Below are positions 34,989-43,931 of a stretch of 64,000 nucleotides of DNA, in pieces. Location: assembly GCF_022811925.1 (NCBI RefSeq), contig NZ_CP065511.1, positions 799,501-863,500 of the forward strand, written 5' to 3'. Made by a program: the position numbers and the translations under genes. How positions within the stretch are numbered: the stretch's first letter is position 1; each line of letters opens with the position of its first letter. The stretch is from Cytobacillus oceanisediminis. GTDB lineage: Bacteria; Bacillota; Bacilli; Bacillales; Cytobacillaceae. The notes under the pieces are model-generated. The model was given only the letters and a program-made list of their open reading frames with translations. It made no database searches and was not told the origin of the DNA.

Positions 34989-36197
34989 ATGTCACAATTA
35001 TTAGCTTTGGTTATTCTATTACTTATTTTATTTATTGGAGATCTGGTTGCGGTTCGCACAAAGGCATGGGTGCCGTCCATTTTCGTCTGTGCCGTACTGT
35101 TCCTTGCCGGTTATTGGACATTCTTTCCGCAGGATATCGTGGCATTGGCAGGAGTTCCGCCTGTTGTGGCTACGATGATGATGTACTTATTGATTACCAA
35201 TATGGGAACATTGCTATCGATTCAGGAATTGAAAAATCAGTGGAAGACGATTGTTATTGCTTTATCAGGGATTTTGGGAATTATCGCAGTGTTACTGGGA
35301 ATCGGAACATTTATTTTTGGTTTTAAGACAGTAGTTGTAGCCATTCCTCCTTTAGTTGGAGGTGTGGTATCTGCCCTGATCATGTCGGAAGGAGCTAAAG
35401 AAGCGGGTCTTGCTTCTCTATCTGTCTTTGCGATAGTGATTTATGTTATGCAGGGATTTGCCGGATATCCGCTCACATCCATTGTCCTGAAAAAAGAAGG
35501 AAAGCGGCTTTTACAGCAGTACCGAAGCGGACAGCTTGCCTATAAGGGAAAGGGCACGGCAGCTGAAGAGACGGCTGCTGCATCAGCGGCAGCTCCAAAA
35601 CCTGAGCTTAAGCTTTTTAGAAATATGCCGGAGAAATATAATACAGATTTCTTCAAATTTTTAAGATTGGCAGCAGTATCCTACCTTGCTTATCTTACAT
35701 CGACACTGCTGGCTCCAGTTGCCAGTGTCAGTCCATTTGTACTTTGTCTATTGTTCGGGGTTATTGCTACAAGTATTGGCTTTCTTGAAAAGCAGGTACT
35801 GCAGAAAGCAAACGGCTTTGGCTTTGCGATCATGGCCCTGATGCTCTTTATTTTTGACGGCTTAAAGCAGGCTACACCTGGGATGATGCTTGAAATTATT
35901 TATCCGCTTGCAGGAAGCATTATTCTAGGCGTAATGGGTATGTATACCTTCTCATTCATCGCAGGGAAAATTTTAAAGGTGAGCAAGGAAATGGCTTTCG
36001 CTGTTTCGCTGACGGCACTATATGGATTTCCGGCTGACTATATTATTACAAATGAAGTGATTAAATCATTAACAGAAGATGAAAAAGAGAGGGAAATGCT
36101 GACCAGCAATATGCTGCCGCCTATGCTTGTCGGGGGATTCATCACCGTTACCATTGTGTCGGTCGTATTGGCCGGAATTTTTGTCGGACTTTTATAA
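34989..36197 (+). CDS. Multi-pass membrane protein, probable transporter of a hydrolase operon
   Basis: A 402-residue protein with about ten to eleven hydrophobic helices in two halves, split by a Lys/Ala-rich hydrophilic loop (about residues 175-215; GTAAEETAAASAAAP). Segments such as VVATMMMYLLITNMGTLLS and VVAIPPLVGGVVSALIMSEG suggest a secondary carrier. I cannot name the family with confidence. ATG 34989 is 9 bases after AGAAGGGG. The next two genes encode an N-carbamoyl-amino-acid-type hydrolase and an M20 amidohydrolase, so it may import a ureido- or N-acyl-amino acid. That is inference from context. Confidence 0.7.
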   Translation: MSQLLALVILLLILFIGDLVAVRTKAWVPSIFVCAVLFLAGYWTFFPQDIVALAGVPPVVATMMMYLLITNMGTLLSIQELKNQWKTIVIALSGILGIIAVLLGIGTFIFGFKTVVVAIPPLVGGVVSALIMSEGAKEAGLASLSVFAIVIYVMQGFAGYPLTSIVLKKEGKRLLQQYRSGQLAYKGKGTAAEETAAASAAAPKPELKLFRNMPEKYNTDFFKFLRLAAVSYLAYLTSTLLAPVASVSPFVLCLLFGVIATSIGFLEKQVLQKANGFGFAIMALMLFIFDGLKQATPGMMLEIIYPLAGSIILGVMGMYTFSFIAGKILKVSKEMAFAVSLTALYGFPADYIITNEVIKSLTEDEKEREMLTSNMLPPMLVGGFITVTIVSVVLAGIFVGLL

Positions 36198-36215
36198 GAA
36201 AGGGATTGGATCGAA

Positions 36216-37478
36216 ATGAGTGAAGTTCAAACAGGGAAAAATGTGAATCTGGAAAAAGTACAAGCACGTATCGAAAACCATATTGACACCTTAAGCACTT
36301 ATACAGCCACTCCAGGCAGAGGAACAACCAGGCTGACGTATAGTCAGGAGGATCTGCTTGCACGGCAGTATATTAAGGTAAAAATGAAGGAAGCGGGCTT
36401 GACTGTCCGTGAAGATGGATTGGGCAATATCTTTGGAAAGCTTGAAGGGTCCCTAAAAGATGCACCAAGTGTTCTGATCGGCTCTCACTTTGATTCCGTC
36501 CCGAATGGGGGATCTTATGATGGACCTGCCGGAGTTGTAGCAGGACTTGAAGTGGCTGCACTTTTCACTGAGAATGGATTAACGCCAAAATATCCTCTGG
36601 AGGTTATCGCCCTTATCGAAGAGGAAGGCTCCAGATTTGGCGGCGGCTTAATGGGCTCACGCGGAATGGCCGGTTTGCTGGCTGAGGAAGACTTCAAATC
36701 ATTGAAGGATAAAGATGGCATTACGACCGTTGAAGCTATGGAGAAAATCGGGCTCGATCCATCTCTTCCGAAAACAAGAGACCAGCAGTCAGTAAAGTCT
36801 TATCTGGAATTGCACATTGAACAGGGGCCTATTTTAGAAGAAAAGAATATCCCGATCGGGGTAGTCGAAGCGATTGTCGGCTTAACACAATTGGAAGTAA
36901 CCGTAAAGGGACAGGCCGGACATGCTGGGACCACTCCAATGGACAGGCGGTCTGACGCGCTGGTTGCGGCCGCCAGAATGATAGCCCAATTTCCCGAGCT
37001 GGCTGCGGCTGAAGGAGAAGGGACGGTAGTGACAACCGGGCAATTGCAGGTATATCCAAATGGAGCCAATGTGATTCCGGATCAAACGGTCTTTTCAGTA
37101 GACATTCGCTCCAGCAAGGAAGAACATGTCCAGAATGTTATTCAAAAAGTGAAAGAATTAGCAAATTCCTATCGTGATAGCGGAGTAGAAATAACTGTTG
37201 AACAGCTTTTATATATTCAGCCAAAAGAGATGAATAAAGAGATTGTCAGCCTGTTGAAGGAGAAAAGCAGTGAACTGGGTTTCACTTCATGCTCCATGAA
37301 TAGCGGCGCTGGCCACGATGCCATGGTTTTCGCAGATTATACGAATACAGGGATGCTGTTTATTCCAAGCAAAAACGGACTAAGCCATTGTCCGGAAGAA
37401 TGGTCTGATTCCCGGCATATCGCCGAAGCTGTTAAAGTCCTGTTTGAGGCAGCAATAGAGCTAACGGAGGCGGAATAA
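36216..37478 (+). CDS. N-carbamoyl-L-amino-acid hydrolase / allantoate amidohydrolase family (M20C)
   Basis: A 420-residue di-metal amidohydrolase. Motifs: GSHFDSVPNGGSYDGPAGVV (His, Asp metal ligands, about residues 89-108), EEEGSRFGGGLMGSRGMAG (Glu pair), ELHIEQGPILE with the His ligand, GHAGTTPMDRRSDAL in the lid domain, and SGAGHDAMVFA and GLSHCPEEW at the end. Enzymes of this group release ammonia and carbon dioxide from N-carbamoyl amino acids or act on allantoate. It follows the membrane protein gene by 18 bases, with the M20 gene three bases after its stop. Confidence 0.9.
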   Translation: MSEVQTGKNVNLEKVQARIENHIDTLSTYTATPGRGTTRLTYSQEDLLARQYIKVKMKEAGLTVREDGLGNIFGKLEGSLKDAPSVLIGSHFDSVPNGGSYDGPAGVVAGLEVAALFTENGLTPKYPLEVIALIEEEGSRFGGGLMGSRGMAGLLAEEDFKSLKDKDGITTVEAMEKIGLDPSLPKTRDQQSVKSYLELHIEQGPILEEKNIPIGVVEAIVGLTQLEVTVKGQAGHAGTTPMDRRSDALVAAARMIAQFPELAAAEGEGTVVTTGQLQVYPNGANVIPDQTVFSVDIRSSKEEHVQNVIQKVKELANSYRDSGVEITVEQLLYIQPKEMNKEIVSLLKEKSSELGFTSCSMNSGAGHDAMVFADYTNTGMLFIPSKNGLSHCPEEWSDSRHIAEAVKVLFEAAIELTEAE

Positions 37479-37481
37479 GCA

Positions 37482-38676
37482 ATGATTCATAACAGGCTAA
37501 AAGAATTGATGGGGGCATATAGTGATGAATTAACGGAACTGCGCAGAAAATTGCATCGTGAACCAGAGGTGTCATGGGAGGAATACAAAACCACGCAATT
37601 TATATGTGAGTATCTAGATGGTTTGGGCATCCCCTTTAAAAGAACAGAACCAACTGGTGTCATTGCTGAAATAGGAGGCGGGAAGCCTGGAAAGACGGTA
37701 GCTTTAAGGGGAGACATGGATGCGCTGCAGGTGGAGGGATTGAATAAGGATCTGCCTTATGCATCCCTGGAAAATGGCAAAATGCATGCATGCGGACATG
37801 ATGCCCATACCGCAATGCTGCTGATTGCCGCCAAGGCATTAAATGAGATAAAAGAAGAATTGCAGGGGAATGTCCGCCTGCTGTTCCAGCCAGCCGAAGA
37901 AGTAGCCGAAGGGGCGAAGATGATGGTGGAACAGGGAGCGATGGAAGGCGTGGACAATGTCTTTGGCATCCACATCTGGTCGCAAATGCCGACACATAAA
38001 GTGTCCTGTACACCCGGGCCATCCTTCGCATCAGCTGATATATTCAAGGTGACATTCAAAGGGAAAGGCGGGCATGGGGCGATGCCGCATGATTGCATTG
38101 ATGCCGCATGATTGCATTGATGCCGCTATAGTGGCATCTTCCTTTGTCATGAATGTGCAGAGTGTTGTGTCCAGAACCATTGATGCCCAGCTTCCTGCCG
38201 TACTCACCATTGGAAAAATGACCGTGGGCACAAGGTTCAACATTATCGCTGAAAATGCAGTCATTGAGGGAACAGTCCGCTGCTTCGATTCTGAAACAAG
38301 GAATCATATTGAAAAACAGCTTGAGCGTTATGCTGAAAAGACGGCAGCAATCTACGGTGCTACTGCAAAAGTAGAATACATCAGGGGTTCGCAAGCGGTA
38401 ATTAATGAGGAATACAGTGCCCAACTCGTACAAAAAGTCGCATCTGAAGCTTTCGGGGAAAATGTACTTTACAAGGAAAAACCAACAATGGGTGCGGAGG
38501 ATTTCAGTTTTTTCCTGGACAAAGTACCTGGCAGCTTCGCCCTCGTTGGCAGCGGCAATCCAGAAAAAGACACAGAATGGGCCCACCACCACGGAAAATT
38601 CAATATTGACGAAGACGCCTTATCGACAGGTGCAGAGCTATATGCACAATATGCCTGGGCATACTTGAACGAATAG
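37482..38676 (+). pseudogene. M20D amidohydrolase gene frameshifted by a 19-bp tandem duplication
   Basis: The gene starts at ATG 37482 in operon with the carbamoylase-like gene. M20D motifs are present in both parts: LHREPEVSWEEYKT, LRGDMDALQV, HACGHDAHTAMLL, QPAEEVAEGAKM; then EGTVRCFDSET, GAEDFSFFL, HHHGKFNIDEDAL. A 19-base unit starting GATGCCGCATG is repeated directly (38081-38099 and 38100-38118). Since 19 is not a multiple of three, the first frame stops at TGA 38109-38111. Removing one copy restores a 391-residue frame through GAMPHDCIDAAIVA. Without it translation would yield a 209-residue part with the metal site but without the lid and last His. Confidence 0.85.
38081..38118. repeat. 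19-bp direct tandem duplication inside the M20 gene
   Basis: Two perfect 19-base copies (38081-38099, 38100-38118), followed by eight bases of a third partial match at 38119-38126. It is the sole cause of the frameshift. Confidence 0.9.
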
Positions 38677-38698
38677 CCGTAAATCTGATCTTAAAGAG

Positions 38699-38735
38699 AA
38701 ATCCGCTCCTCTATATGGAGGAGCGGATTTATTTT
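38699..38735 (+). terminator. Terminator of the transporter-hydrolase operon
   Basis: AAATCCGCTCCTC (38699-38711) pairs with GAGGAGCGGATTT (38718-38730), then ATTTT. Confidence 0.9.
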
Positions 38736-38868
38736 AACCGAGTTTCAGTTCTTCTTATAAATTTTAAAGCCATGAAAAAAGGAAGCAGTTAATAAACTCT
38801 GCTCCCCATACACTGGTGATATTTAAATTTCCTGTGATCAAGGGGAATAGGTAATTGTCAATGGGTCT

Positions 38869-39228
38869 CTAATATTTTTGCAGATAATTTGGCGGAATGA
38901 AATTTAGGGGCAGTGGTCTTAAGATTACTTTAATGTCAGTGGGCATTTCAAAATCGTGCTGTGCTTGTTTTAAATAATGGTACATGGCTTTCCCGCCTAC
39001 TGAATTGGCAGAGTGAACCGTTATACGATCTGCAAATAGCTGTTTTTGAACCATTATATGAACAAGCAAAAGACCATTTCTCGATTTACTTACTAAATCA
39101 TGGTCCAAAGACAAGTGGTCAATTTCAAAGGTCTGAAGCAAATGGATACACTCATCAATGGTCTCAACTAATACATGACCATCAGGCGCTTTCCGATAAT
39201 CATCCAGGAATACACTTATTTTCTCCAA
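38869..39228 (-). CDS. Cyclic-phosphate processing receiver-domain protein
   Basis: A 119-residue protein that resembles the stand-alone receiver-like family of cyclic-phosphate-linked proteins. Visible: ISVFLDDYRKAPDG at the start (paired Asp), VETIDECIHLLQTF, HLSLDHDL with a His-Asp pair, and ITVHSANSVGGKAMYHYL. Family members occur near RNA- or nucleotide-processing genes. I chose the TTG at 39228, which follows GGGGGAG; the in-frame ATG at 39291 has no ribosome site and would add an unlikely N-terminus. Function is not known; it has no obvious partner gene here. Confidence 0.6.
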   Translation of the reverse strand: MEKISVFLDDYRKAPDGHVLVETIDECIHLLQTFEIDHLSLDHDLVSKSRNGLLLVHIMVQKQLFADRITVHSANSVGGKAMYHYLKQAQHDFEMPTDIKVILRPLPLNFIPPNYLQKY

Positions 39229-39454
39229 TTTTCTCCCCCTTTCGAAGGGATGACTAAGAAAAGTCAAATTGACCCTAAGGATTTGATTCACATTTCATTG
39301 TAACATACATATATAAGCAAAGATACCTTTAAGGGGATAACTGGAATTTTGAGCGCTGATTATGTTTTCAGGCGTGAATACAAAAACTTGGTAAAAAATG
39401 TGTATTTCTAAGAAAAGCCCAAAAGGAATAGTTCCCTTTTGGGGCTTCAAAAAT

Positions 39455-40657
39455 CTATCTGCCGACGCCGTTTATTTCATTAATAAACCGCTCAATTACT
39501 TCCTGAATGCTCATCACACCGATATTTCCCTCTTTACGTTTTCTCAGCGACAGGGATTGCTGCTCCATTTCTTTATCACCAATCACCAGCATGTAGGAAA
39601 CTTTCTGTTTTTCGGCTTCTCTGATCTTGAGTCCCATTTTCTCTGTTCTGAAGTCGACTTCTGCACGGATACCAGCTGATTCCAATTGTGATTTTACATA
39701 GTCTGCATATTCTGCATGGGCATCTGAGATGGGAATGACCTTTGCTTGGACGGGTGACAGCCACAGTGGGAAATCGCCAGCAAAATGTTCAATTAGAATA
39801 GCCATGAAACGTTCAACTGAACCAAAGATTGCCCTATGAATCATAATAGGAAGATGAAGTTTGTTATCTTCACCAACATAAGCACAATTAAACTTTTGCG
39901 GCATTTGAAAATCCAGCTGGACTGTACCGCATTGCCAGCTTCTGCCGAGTGAATCCAATATATGAAAGTCAATTTTCGGCCCGTAAAATGCCCCATCACC
40001 AGGATTAATCTGATAGTTAACTCCTTTGTTTTTCAAAACAGATTCTAAAGCCCCTTCAGCACGTTCCCACATTTCCTGTGATCCCATGTATTCCTCTGGG
40101 CGTGTTGAAAGTTCAACTTTATAGTCAAAACCAAAATGGGAGTAGAACTCATCAATTAGGACAAGTATTTTATCAATCTCCGCTTCAATCTGATCAGCCA
40201 TCACAAATAAATGGGCGTCATCTTGAGTGAACGACCGAACTCTTAACAGTCCATTTAAAGAACCTGAGAGCTCGTGTCTGTGGACTAATCCCAGCTCCGC
40301 ATAGCGGAGAGGCAGTTCCCGGTAGCTTCTCCGTTTGCTGTTGAAAATCAATATCGCACCCGGGCAGTTCATGGGCTTTATCGCATAATTTTGTTCATCC
40401 ACATTTGAGAAATACATATTTTCATGATAATGATCCCAATGGCCGGATTGTTCCCAAAGTTCCTGTTTCATCATAATCGGTGTCTTAATTTCCTGATAGC
40501 CTGCCCGCTGGTGTTTTCTTCTCCAATAACTTTCAAGTTCATTTCGCATCACCATTCCCTTTGGCAGGAAAAAAGGCATTCCTGGGGCTTCCTCCATGGA
40601 TGTGAAAAGCTCCAGCTCTTGACCTAACTTTCTATGATTTATTTTTTCTGCTTCCAT
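39455..40657 (-). CDS. Short threonyl-tRNA synthetase lacking TGS and editing domains (ThrZ-like)
   Basis: A 401-residue class II synthetase. ATG 40657 has AGGAGG upstream. Residues about 1-295 form the catalytic core: motif 1 region (PKGMVMRNELESYWRRKH), MNCPGAILIF, motif 2 region RYAELGLVHRHELSGSLNGL (Arg and Glu) and motif 3 region HRAIFGSVERFMAIL; DGAFYGPKIDFHI and CGTVQLDFQMP are also present. Residues about 310-400 form the anticodon-binding domain (VIPISDAHAEYADYV). Full bacterial ThrRS has about 640 residues, so the TGS and the editing domain (about 240 residues) are missing. Three T-boxes precede it, as for B. subtilis thrZ. Confidence 0.85.
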   Translation of the reverse strand: MEAEKINHRKLGQELELFTSMEEAPGMPFFLPKGMVMRNELESYWRRKHQRAGYQEIKTPIMMKQELWEQSGHWDHYHENMYFSNVDEQNYAIKPMNCPGAILIFNSKRRSYRELPLRYAELGLVHRHELSGSLNGLLRVRSFTQDDAHLFVMADQIEAEIDKILVLIDEFYSHFGFDYKVELSTRPEEYMGSQEMWERAEGALESVLKNKGVNYQINPGDGAFYGPKIDFHILDSLGRSWQCGTVQLDFQMPQKFNCAYVGEDNKLHLPIMIHRAIFGSVERFMAILIEHFAGDFPLWLSPVQAKVIPISDAHAEYADYVKSQLESAGIRAEVDFRTEKMGLKIREAEKQKVSYMLVIGDKEMEQQSLSLRKRKEGNIGVMSIQEVIERFINEINGVGR

Positions 40658-40683
40658 TTTCAATTCCTCCTGATTTTTAGTTA

Positions 40684-40925
40684 TAAAAAAAGACCACACT
40701 CCTCCCAAACATAGGGACGAGTGTGGTCGTGGTGCCACCCTAATTCCATAAAGCAATCGAAAGACTGTTTTATGCTCAAAAAGATAACGGAATCCCCGAT
40801 TATGGATACTCTGATATAGATCATTTCCCCATAATAGCTCCAAGGCGGTAAATCATTCCCTTTTCTTCAGGGCTTGCAGCCGGTGACCCTGATCTCTGGA
40901 AAGAAATAAAGAATGATTCATGTCC
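40684..40925 (-). promoter_or_regulatory. T-box riboswitch A (proximal) of the ThrRS gene
   Basis: Core AGGGTGGCACCACG at 40728-40741 on the minus strand, then a terminator (hairpin of ACCACACTC with GAGTGTGGT, 40685-40727) with a long T-run. Stem I contains GGCTGCAAGCC (apical) and GATTTACCGCC on its 3' side. ACC at 40847-40849 is a threonine codon and is kept in all three copies, so it is the likely specifier. Confidence 0.9.
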
Positions 40926-40956
40926 TTTTCAACGCTAACTATATAGTTTTAATTAA

Positions 40957-41198
40957 AATAAAAAGCCGCACTCATCCCAGCAAAAGGGACGAGTGCGGCC
41001 GTGGTTCCACCCTAATTCCATAAAGCATATCGAAAGACTGCTTTATGCTCAAAAAGATAACGGATTCCCCGATTATGGATACTCTGATATAGATCATTTC
41101 CCCATAATAGCTCCAAGGCGGTAAATCAATCCCGTTTCTTCAGGGCTTGCAGCCGATGGCCCTGATCTCTGAAAAGAAAACAAAGAAAGATTCGTGTC
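40957..41198 (-). promoter_or_regulatory. T-box riboswitch B (middle)
   Basis: Core AGGGTGGAACCACG at 41000-41013 with one base change from the others, terminator hairpin of CCGCACTC with GAGTGCGG (40961-40999) and T-run. The stem I segments GGCTGCAAGCC and GATTTACCGCC are repeated. Confidence 0.9.
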
Positions 41199-41233
41199 CT
41201 TATCAACGCTAATTATATAGTTTTAAATAAAAT

Positions 41234-41472
41234 AAAAAACGCACCCATCCCAGCAAAAGGGACGAGTGCGGTCGTGGTGCCACCCTAATTCCATAAAACA
41301 TTCCCAAAGACTGCTTTATGCTCAAAAAGATAACGGATTCCCCGATTATAGATACTCTGAGTACATCATTTCACTATAATAGCTCCAAGGCGGTAAACCA
41401 ATCCCGTTTCTTCAGGGCTTGCAGCCAAATGGCCCTGATCTCTGGAAAGAAAATAAAGATAGATTCGTGTCC
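41234..41472 (-). promoter_or_regulatory. T-box riboswitch C (distal)
   Basis: Core AGGGTGGCACCACG at 41273-41286, terminator hairpin (CGCACTC with GGGTGCG, 41236-41270) and T-run. It carries GGTTTACCGCC with the same ACC. It is the first element to be transcribed. Confidence 0.9.
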
Positions 41473-41503
41473 TTTTCATAGCTCATATTGGATATTTTTA
41501 CTG

Positions 41504-41532
41504 ATTTTAATACACTTTTTGGAAAAGGTCAA
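41504..41532 (-). promoter_or_regulatory. Promoter of the triple T-box transcript
   Basis: Read leftwards: TTGACC (41532-41527), 17 bases, TAAAAT (41509-41504), just upstream of T-box C. Confidence 0.75.
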
Positions 41533-41557
41533 GAGGGTTAATAAAACTTTTTAGACA

Positions 41558-43717
41558 CTAATGAAACAACCCGGATTCCTTCGATTTCTTCATCAGCGCT
41601 TTCGTTTTTCTGCTTAATGGCTCTTTCAGGAAGGTTCCAATTAATAGTGCAATGAAACCGAATAGCATCAGGATCAGGAGGTCTCTGTACACTCTCTCCC
41701 ATACAATGCCTCCAACAGCTTCTCTCATTAAATCAATGGCATAAGAGAAGGGCAGGAAGGGGTGGATGGTTTGGAAAAATTCCGGAAGCAAGGCGGTCGG
41801 ATAGGTTCCGCCAGCACCCGCAATCTGAAGCACCAGCAAGACAATCGCCATGGCTTTACCTACATCGCCAAATACAGATACTAATGTATAAACAATTAAT
41901 ATAAACACTAAGCTGCTTACCAATCCAAACAGGATAAACCATACTGGTGCTGCCATATCCACTCCCAGAATGAAGATATCCCCTATTGTCACTACAAGGG
42001 TCTGTGCAAATCCAATGCTTAGGAAGGTGAGTAGCTTGCCGAAATAGATTTGTTTTCCTGTAAAGTCTTCGGGGTGATGAACATCTGTGGCCAACAGGGA
42101 AATTAGCAGAAGGGCACCAACCCAGATCGCAAGTACGGTATAAAAGGGAGTCATGCCTGTTCCGTAGTTTTGGATTGGGAAAAGGCTGTTTTTGTTGAGC
42201 AGAACAGGTTCCTCGAAAAATCCCTTCTCTGCTTCCGGATCATTTTGCAGCAGTTCAATTATCTCATTGATGTCTGTTTCGCCCTGGATGTCTCGAATCC
42301 GGTCGGCTAGTTGATTAATCTTTTCACTGACGTACGGAAACTCTCCGATGATATGTTTAAGTGTTTCCTCCCCTTCACCTAAGTTGCCCTCTGTATTAGC
42401 AAGAATCTTTTCAACCTCAGGCATGGAAGATTGTATTTCAGTCAGGATATTCCGGGCATTACTCAATGTTTCCTTGGCGCTGGACACTTCCTGTTTGATG
42501 GCTGGCCGGATGTTTTCATTATATTCTTTAACGAATGCGTCAATCTTGCCTGCAGTTGCAGCGGAATTTTCCTGAAGCCGGGTGATTAAATCATCCGCTT
42601 CCTGCTGCTTGTCTGAAAGAAAGGCATTGACCTTCTGTCCGTTTTCCTGGATAGACTGCAGTTCCTGTTTTAATGCAGCTAATTGTTCCAGAGCCTGATT
42701 GATTTGTTCCTGATTCTGGCTTGTGCCTTGTTCATTACTAGACTCCTGCAGCTGCTTTAGTGCAGTTTCGATTGCCTCGATATTCTGAAGCGAACCCGCT
42801 ATCTGCTCATTGATTCTATTGCCAATTTCCTTTCCCTGTTCCAAGTTCAAATCAGAGGATTGAACCGCAGAGATAAAATCGTTCACCTTCACCGCCATAT
42901 TCTGGACCTTCTCCAGATTCTCCTGAACCTGAGGCTCCATTGCATTCAGGCGATTCTCAGCCTCGTTTATAAATTTCATAGTTTCATTAATGGTCTGCAG
43001 ACCGCTGCCTGTTGCGCGTTTGGCATCGGGAACGAGTGCTTGTGCCTTATCAATCATTTTTTTTGCATTCTCAGCATCTGACAAGGAGCTGCTTAATAAG
43101 GAATGGATTTCAGGAAGCTTTTCCTCCATTTGAAAAACATACTCTTCGAACCGCTTTATATCCGGGAGGTCTTTTTCAATCTCCAGACCCAATTCATTAA
43201 ACTTCTCAAAAATAGTGCCGTTCACTGTAGAGATGAAATTGCTTGTAACCGCATCGACAATCCCGCCTGCACCTTTTTCGGTGATTTTAGGCGCAATGGC
43301 ATTGATTTTTTCATTCACATAATACTCGATTTTCGCTTTTTCGGGCTGATCTTCAATGACAGTTCCCAGCTTGTGAGAGAAATTTTCCGGAATCACGATG
43401 ACGGCAAAATAGTCGCCGTATTCCACCTTTTTCATCGCGTCTTTACGGTTATCAAAGTGCCAGTCCATATCATCGTTCTTCTTCAATTCCTTGACGATGT
43501 CATCTCCAATATGTATGTCCTTATCACGAACCACTGCTCCGGCATCTTCATTCACGATTCCTACTGGAAGCTGATTCGTTTGACTATAGGGATCCCAAGA
43601 AGCCTCGATGTTAAACCAGGCATATAAAGAAGGCAATAACGTCAAACCTCCGATTAATACTGCCGCAACCCAATTCGTAAAAATACTTGTAATATCCTTT
43701 TTGTAAATTTTCCACAT
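41558..43717 (-). CDS. yhgE: YhgE/Pip-family membrane protein
   Basis: A 719-residue protein. One N-terminal helix (about 15-35), an extracellular PASTA-free domain (residues about 40-190, with IGIVNEDAG-like PVGIVNEDAGAVVRDKDIHI), a long coiled-coil stretch of Glu/Gln/Leu heptads (about 200-480), and about five C-terminal transmembrane helices of the ABC-2 type (GVDMAAPVWFILFGLVSSLVFI, GTYPTALLPEFFQTIHPFLP). This is the YhgE/Pip (phage infection protein) layout. Such proteins resemble type VII secretion EsaA or ABC exporters; the B. subtilis YhgE role is unclear. The start follows good spacing; no operon partner is obvious. Confidence 0.9.
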   Translation of the reverse strand: MWKIYKKDITSIFTNWVAAVLIGGLTLLPSLYAWFNIEASWDPYSQTNQLPVGIVNEDAGAVVRDKDIHIGDDIVKELKKNDDMDWHFDNRKDAMKKVEYGDYFAVIVIPENFSHKLGTVIEDQPEKAKIEYYVNEKINAIAPKITEKGAGGIVDAVTSNFISTVNGTIFEKFNELGLEIEKDLPDIKRFEEYVFQMEEKLPEIHSLLSSSLSDAENAKKMIDKAQALVPDAKRATGSGLQTINETMKFINEAENRLNAMEPQVQENLEKVQNMAVKVNDFISAVQSSDLNLEQGKEIGNRINEQIAGSLQNIEAIETALKQLQESSNEQGTSQNQEQINQALEQLAALKQELQSIQENGQKVNAFLSDKQQEADDLITRLQENSAATAGKIDAFVKEYNENIRPAIKQEVSSAKETLSNARNILTEIQSSMPEVEKILANTEGNLGEGEETLKHIIGEFPYVSEKINQLADRIRDIQGETDINEIIELLQNDPEAEKGFFEEPVLLNKNSLFPIQNYGTGMTPFYTVLAIWVGALLLISLLATDVHHPEDFTGKQIYFGKLLTFLSIGFAQTLVVTIGDIFILGVDMAAPVWFILFGLVSSLVFILIVYTLVSVFGDVGKAMAIVLLVLQIAGAGGTYPTALLPEFFQTIHPFLPFSYAIDLMREAVGGIVWERVYRDLLILMLFGFIALLIGTFLKEPLSRKTKALMKKSKESGLFH

Positions 43718-43904
43718 GCTGTTCAGTCCAATCTGCTCGTCTTCCTATAGATTTTGTGAATAATCCGTTAAATATATTCAGGATCTCAGTGAACAACAAT
43801 TCTATACCTTTTAAAAAAATGAGTAAAGTCAGAAGGCAGAGGGCAATTATATTCGGGGCTAAAGGAGCAGGCTCATTCGGACAAGAGGAGAAAAAACCCG
43901 ACAT
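43718..43904 (-). other. Possible small membrane protein frame upstream of yhgE
   Basis: An open minus-strand frame from ATG 43904 runs past 43718 into yhgE (stop about 43611). Its first 60 residues look protein-like: FFSSCPNEPAPLAPNI, then a hydrophobic helix (IALCLLTLLIFLKGIELLF) and FTEILNIFNGLF. The ribosome site is weak and the C-terminal part overlaps the yhgE N-terminus in another frame, so a real gene would have lost its stop. I list it as a candidate only. Confidence 0.3.
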
Positions 43905-43931
43905 TCATCAATAAATGACCAGCTTCTCTGC

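Noticed and set aside
43718..43904. Upstream frame of yhgE as a firm gene
   Set aside because: Weak ribosome site and frame that runs into yhgE; kept only as a low-confidence candidate.
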